The notes under the pieces: model-generated
The model's database searches: none
The model's input: only the letters and a program-made list of their open reading frames with translations
Told to the model about the DNA's origin: nothing
Shown here: positions 60,139 to 64,000 of the stretch, one piece after another
Position numbering within the stretch: position 1 is the stretch's first letter
Layout: each line of letters starts with the position of its first letter
NCBI RefSeq assembly: GCF_003075455.1
Contig: NZ_QDAE01000001.1
Coordinates: 186,001 to 250,000 of the forward strand
Direction of reading: 5' to 3'
DNA length: 64,000 bases
Source: Arthrobacter sp. Bz4
GTDB lineage: Bacteria; Actinomycetota; Actinomycetes; Actinomycetales; Micrococcaceae
Program-made: the position numbers and the translations under genes

Positions 60139-61227
60139 CTAGGCTTCGCTGCCCTGGCGTGCCAGGGCTGTCAGGCGTGACACCGCACGGTGATACTTCT
60201 TCATGTAGCCGCCGGTCATCATTTCCTCGGTGAAGAGCTGGTCGAAGGCTGCGCCGCTAGCCAGCACCGGAATGTCCTTGTCATAAATCCTGTCCGCGAG
60301 GACCACGAAGCGGAGCGCTACCGCCTGCTCCGAAATAGTTGTCACATTGTGCCAGGCAATGAAATCGACGCCGTCGATCAGCTGGCGGTACCGGCTTGGG
60401 TGCACTCCGGACAGGTGCTTCACCAGATCGCTGAACGTATCCTCGGCGAGGATGCCGTCCGGGCCGGTCCTGAGCTCACGTACCCGGTCGTGAAGGCCGG
60501 ATTCGCTGAAGGGGACGGGTGCCTCGGGAAGGCCCCGGTGACGGTAATCCTCGCCATCAATCCGGAGCACGTCGAACTGGTCGGCGAGGACCTGGATCTC
60601 CCGCTGGAAATCCACTGCCGCAAAACGCCCATCCCCCAACGAACCGGGAAGGGTGTTGGACGTGGCCGCGAGCTTGACCCCGGCATCCGCCAATTCACGC
60701 ATCAGGCGGGACATCAGGACCGTGTCGCCTGGATCGTCGAGCTCAAACTCGTCAATGCAGACCAGCGCGTAACCGCTCAGCGCGTCGACGGCCCGACGGA
60801 AGGACAGCGCACCGACCAGGTTGGTGTACTCGACGAAGGTGCCGAAGGCCTTTTTACCGGCTGTTGCATGCCACAGGGAAGCGAGGAGGTGGGTCTTTCC
60901 GACACCAAAACCGCCGTCGAGGTAGATTCCGGCCCGCGCCGCTGGCTTCTTCGCGCCGAAGAGCTTCCGCAACCCTGTCGGCTCCGGCTGATTCACCATG
61001 TCGGCGAACTCGGACAACGCCTTGACGGCCGCGGCCTGCGACGGCTGCGCGGGGTCCGGACGGTAACTGTCGAAGGACACCTCACCGAATCGAGGGGACG
61101 GATAGAACCCGGTCAGGAGTTCGTCGACCGAAACTTTGGGGGTCCGCTGGGAGAGCTGCTCGATTGTTGCCACGGTAGGCAAGAATACGGCACTTTCGCT
61201 GGCCGCCGCGCCCTGCGACGACCCCAC
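60139..61227 (-). CDS. zapE: Cell division protein ZapE (AFG1-like ATPase)
   Basis: A 362-residue P-loop ATPase of the AFG1 family, linked in other bacteria to Z-ring constriction and respiration. Walker A is GGFGVGKT (105-112) and Walker B is LVCIDEFELDD. The AFG1 end motif FTEEMMTGGYMKKYHRAVSRL is present. The start is GTG at 61227. The 102-base spacer to the divergent rhodanese gene holds both promoters. Confidence 0.9.
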   Translation of the reverse strand: MGSSQGAAASESAVFLPTVATIEQLSQRTPKVSVDELLTGFYPSPRFGEVSFDSYRPDPAQPSQAAAVKALSEFADMVNQPEPTGLRKLFGAKKPAARAGIYLDGGFGVGKTHLLASLWHATAGKKAFGTFVEYTNLVGALSFRRAVDALSGYALVCIDEFELDDPGDTVLMSRLMRELADAGVKLAATSNTLPGSLGDGRFAAVDFQREIQVLADQFDVLRIDGEDYRHRGLPEAPVPFSESGLHDRVRELRTGPDGILAEDTFSDLVKHLSGVHPSRYRQLIDGVDFIAWHNVTTISEQAVALRFVVLADRIYDKDIPVLASGAAFDQLFTEEMMTGGYMKKYHRAVSRLTALARQGSEA

Positions 61228-61329
61228 GGCCCGCCATTTATGGCATGCGGTGAACGCATCGGAAATAAATGGGGGAACGCGTGGTTAGGCTAGTAGAGAC
61301 CACAAGAACGTCACGAGAAAGGCCAACGG

Positions 61330-62229
61330 ATGTCAGTCGCAGCAGACCCCCATGAGAAGTTCGCTCACTATGCCCACCCGGAACGGCTCGTCTCCGCGGA
61401 CTGGCTCGCCCAGAATCTCGACAACCCGTCGGTCGTGGTGGTGGAGTCTGATGAAGATGTTCTGCTGTATTCCACGGGCCATATCCCCGGTGCGGTCAAG
61501 GTCGACTGGCACACGGATCTGAACGATGAGGTGACCCGCGACTATGTCGACGGCGCCGCTTTCGCCCGGCTGATGTCGGCCAAGGGAATCACCAGGGATT
61601 CGACAGTCGTCATCTACGGCGACAAGAGCAACTGGTGGGCAGCCTACGCGCTCTGGGTTTTCAGCCTGTTCGGGCACGAGGATGTCCGGCTGCTGGATGG
61701 CGGCCGCGACAAGTGGCTCGCCGAGGGCCGGCCCACCACCACCGAGGTGCCGGCGCCCCAGACCGCCGACTATCCGGTGGTGGAACGCAACGACGCGCCG
61801 ATCCGCGCCTATCTGAGCGACGTCCTCGGTCACCTGGGCAAACCGCTGATCGATGTCCGCTCAGTGGACGAGTACACCGGCGCACGGACCCACATGCCTG
61901 CGTACCCGGAGGAAGGCGCGCTTCGCGGCGGTCATATCCCAACCGCGGCTTCTGTCCCGTGGGCTCGCGCCGCCGCCGAGGATGGCACCTTCAGAAGCCG
62001 GGCCGAACTCGATGCAATCTACCGGGATGAGGTGGGCCTGAAGGACGACGCCGACGTCGTCGCCTACTGCCGTATCGGTGAACGGTCGAGCCACACCTGG
62101 TTTGTCCTGTTCCACCTGCTGGGCTTCACCAAGGTCCGCAACTACGACGGTTCGTGGACCGAGTGGGGCAACGCTGTGCGCGTCCCGATCGTCAAGGGTG
62201 AAGAGCGCGGCGGGGTTCCGGCGTCATGA
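61330..62229 (+). CDS. sseA: Thiosulfate sulfurtransferase (rhodanese, SseA-like)
   Basis: A two-domain rhodanese of 299 residues that transfers sulfur from thiosulfate or a similar donor. The first, inactive domain has [21 protein letters not shown]; the second carries the catalytic cysteine in [12 protein letters not shown] (about residue 246). The ATG follows AGAAAGG. The stop overlaps sufE as ATGA, so both act together. Confidence 0.93.
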   Translation: MSVAADPHEKFAHYAHPERLVSADWLAQNLDNPSVVVVESDEDVLLYSTGHIPGAVKVDWHTDLNDEVTRDYVDGAAFARLMSAKGITRDSTVVIYGDKSNWWAAYALWVFSLFGHEDVRLLDGGRDKWLAEGRPTTTEVPAPQTADYPVVERNDAPIRAYLSDVLGHLGKPLIDVRSVDEYTGARTHMPAYPEEGALRGGHIPTAASVPWARAAAEDGTFRSRAELDAIYRDEVGLKDDADVVAYCRIGERSSHTWFVLFHLLGFTKVRNYDGSWTEWGNAVRVPIVKGEERGGVPAS

Positions 62230-62669
62230 CCACTGAACTTCCCACCAAATTGAGTGAGATTGTCGAGGACTTTCAGGCCCTCGACGAACCTGACCGGTTG
62301 CAGCTGCTGCTCGAATTCTCCCAGGGTCTCCCCGAGCTCCCCCAGCACCTTCAGGAGCATCCGGAACTGCTGGAACAGGTGGTCGAATGCCAGACTCCCC
62401 TGTTCCTCAGCGTCGACATCGACGACAGCCCGGAGCAGATCGTGCGCCTGTACTTCTCGGCCCCGCCTGAGGCTCCGACAACCCGCGGGTTCGCCGGGGT
62501 GCTGCTGGAAGGTCTCGATGGGCTCTCCTCGGCCGACATCCTCGCCGTGCCGGACGACGTTCCGGACCGGCTGGGACTCACCCGGGCCATCACGCCGCTG
62601 CGGATGCGCGGGATGACGGCCATGCTGGGGCGGATCAAACGCACCGTCAGGGCCGGGCAAACCAGCTAA
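62226..62669 (+). CDS. sufE: SufE-like cysteine desulfurase sulfur acceptor
   Basis: A 147-residue protein that takes persulfide sulfur for Fe-S cluster assembly or related sulfur transfer. The catalytic cysteine lies in [10 protein letters not shown] at residue 55, and the [15 protein letters not shown] helix is conserved. The overlap with the rhodanese suggests that the sulfur relay starts from that enzyme. The suf operon itself is not in the window. The gene ends convergent with the hydrolase, overlapping by four bases. Confidence 0.92.
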   Translation: MTTELPTKLSEIVEDFQALDEPDRLQLLLEFSQGLPELPQHLQEHPELLEQVVECQTPLFLSVDIDDSPEQIVRLYFSAPPEAPTTRGFAGVLLEGLDGLSSADILAVPDDVPDRLGLTRAITPLRMRGMTAMLGRIKRTVRAGQTS

Positions 62670-63919
62670 CCGGCTTGCCCGTTCCGGACGCCCGGGCGGG
62701 CGCGGCCGTGGAGTACGGGGGCAAGCCAATTGGCCACCGTCTGCTCCCATTTCATCGGGTCCACATTCCATTCCTTGGTATGGCGGGCCCGGTGGAACCG
62801 CTCGAAGGTGACAAACGCAGGGTTGCGTTCCGCAAGTTCAGCCGAAGCACCCACCGGCACGAACTCATCGTCCTCGCTGTGGATGATGAGTGTGGGAATG
62901 GTCAGCTGCTCGGCCCGTGACACCCAGTCGAGGCTCTTCAGGTCAAGCGGTGCCGCGAGGCCTGTGGCTTTCCGGCCGGCCCGGTTGGTCAGCAGCCACT
63001 GGCCAAGCCGGCCAATCGGTGCGGGGATGCGGTTGAGCTGGGCGTGATACGCCAGCACCTCAATCCAGTTGACCACCGGACCGTCAAGTACCAGCGCCTT
63101 GATCCGCTGACGATGACCCGAGAGGTCGGCGGTCTGCAGGCAGATGGCGCCACCCATCGACCACCCAAAAAGCACCACGCCCTCGGCACCGTGTGCCACC
63201 GCGTAGTCGATTGCCGCCTCAACGTCACGCCACTCGGTCATCCCGAGTCCGTACCTGCCATCGGCTGCGTGCGGGGCTTCGCCGTCGTTCCGGTAAGAGG
63301 TCAACAAACTGGTCATGCCCAATGACCTGGCCAGACGCACCGCCCGCAGTCCTTCGGTCCGCTGCACTCCCCTGCCGTGGACCATGACCGCCCAATCCTT
63401 CGAGGCTTCCTCGGCGCGGATCAGCCAGGCCGGAGCTACTCCCCCGTCAACCGGGATGTCCACCTCTTCATCAGCGAAGCCAACCGTCGACGGCGACGGG
63501 AAGACCGCGCCGCTCCACCAGCCCCGCGTCGCGCTGGCCAGATGCCCGGAGTACACCGCCTCCACCTCGCGTTGCACAGTCCCTTCACGGGGAACGTAGG
63601 ACAGGATCGCCCCAATCCGGGCATGTCCTGCTCCACCGTCGAAGTAGAGACTGTAGGTCCCTTCGACGGTGGTGTCGTCATTCGCGGGGAGAATGACCTG
63701 CTGGCTACCCCCGGTGCCGATCACCGCCAGGATGTCGAGGTTTTCGTCCCTGACCCGGGCTGGGGTCACTACCTGACGCGCGAAATGCGCGGCGAGACCG
63801 GAGGTGCCGGCCGCAATTGTTGAGCCGACGGCACCACCAATCCCCACCCCGAGCATGGTCCATTTGACCCAGGGGGCGGTGGTGGACTGCTCCGGCACCG
63901 TGGCGGAAAGTTTACGCAT
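62666..63919 (-). CDS. Membrane-anchored alpha/beta hydrolase
   Basis: A 417-residue protein with one N-terminal hydrophobic segment (TMLGVGIGGAVGSTIAAGTSGLA), followed by a beta-rich part and a C-terminal alpha/beta-hydrolase domain. The nucleophile elbow is FGWSMGGA, the acid is in HSEDDEFVP and the histidine in RARHTKEWN. I chose ATG at 63919 (MRKLSATVPEQ), which has GGGGGT directly upstream; the frame opens 13 codons earlier. The substrate is unknown; the domain layout recalls lysophospholipase-like or acyl-peptidase-like family members. Confidence 0.82.
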   Translation of the reverse strand: MRKLSATVPEQSTTAPWVKWTMLGVGIGGAVGSTIAAGTSGLAAHFARQVVTPARVRDENLDILAVIGTGGSQQVILPANDDTTVEGTYSLYFDGGAGHARIGAILSYVPREGTVQREVEAVYSGHLASATRGWWSGAVFPSPSTVGFADEEVDIPVDGGVAPAWLIRAEEASKDWAVMVHGRGVQRTEGLRAVRLARSLGMTSLLTSYRNDGEAPHAADGRYGLGMTEWRDVEAAIDYAVAHGAEGVVLFGWSMGGAICLQTADLSGHRQRIKALVLDGPVVNWIEVLAYHAQLNRIPAPIGRLGQWLLTNRAGRKATGLAAPLDLKSLDWVSRAEQLTIPTLIIHSEDDEFVPVGASAELAERNPAFVTFERFHRARHTKEWNVDPMKWEQTVANWLAPVLHGRARPGVRNGQAG

Positions 63920-64000
63920 ACCCCCATTCTTGCCTGTGGACCGGAGGATCGGCGGCACACGGGAGCGGGGTGTCGTGAGAGCTGCTGTCTCCGTGCACTA

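Overview
The window is a stretch of a GC-rich actinobacterial chromosome, most likely from a member of the Micrococcaceae (Arthrobacter-like). The evidence is the actinobacteria-only genes (mihF, an acVLRF1-type release factor, an MT0933-type small protein, a DUF222/HNH protein), the degenerate actinobacterial PriA, frequent GTG starts, and the housekeeping order metK-coaBC-rpoZ-gmk-mihF-pyr-efp-aro-mltG-ruvX-alaS-rpsD, which is familiar from Arthrobacter. The genus is an inference.

Layout. 1-12,000 is accessory: a type I restriction-modification locus (hsdR at the left edge, hsdS, hsdM and an unusual methylase-like partner gene), interrupted between hsdS and hsdR by about 4.8 kb carrying an ABC exporter pair, a small membrane protein and a divergent oxidoreductase/TetR pair. 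12,100-15,000 holds a DUF3892 gene, a repeat-containing lipoprotein and an HNH/DUF222 protein. 15,100-23,400 is the glycerol locus glpD-glpF-glpK with a divergent SorC regulator, followed by a tight aldo/keto reductase-hydrolase-glycosyltransferase run. 23,500-57,500 is core metabolism and information processing, almost all on the minus strand: priA, metK, coaBC, rpoZ, gmk, mihF, the pyrimidine operon (pyrR-B-C-bPH-carA-carB-pyrF), nusB-efp, the shikimate genes aroB-K-C-E, mltG-ruvX-alaS, rpsD, rarA, rpe, rsmB-fmt-def. 57,600-64,000 holds a PD-(D/E)XK protein, a tRNA cluster (Gly, Cys, Val, Gly), a guanidinium exporter under a guanidine-III riboswitch, a small antitoxin-like protein, zapE, a rhodanese/SufE pair and a membrane-anchored hydrolase.

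Working relationships. Stop/start overlaps (ATGA or GTGA) link permease-ATPase, hsdM-hsdS, the methylase-like gene-hsdM, hydrolase-glycosyltransferase, pyrR-pyrB-pyrC, bPH-carA, efp-nusB, mltG-ruvX, fmt-def and rhodanese-sufE, so these are probably translated as coupled units. Regulatory sequence that can be read directly includes a palindromic operator between the oxidoreductase and tetR, a PyrR-type stem-loop before pyrR, the guanidine-III riboswitch before sugE, and several intrinsic terminators.

Main oddities. Four genes (ABC ATPase, carB, a PrsW protease, mltG) each carry a frameshift that is repaired by adding one G or C next to a G/C run; two of them are normally essential or near-essential, so systematic sequence error is the simplest explanation. 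The best candidate for something undescribed is the 691-residue HTH / inactive N6-methylase / specificity-like protein encoded ahead of hsdM.
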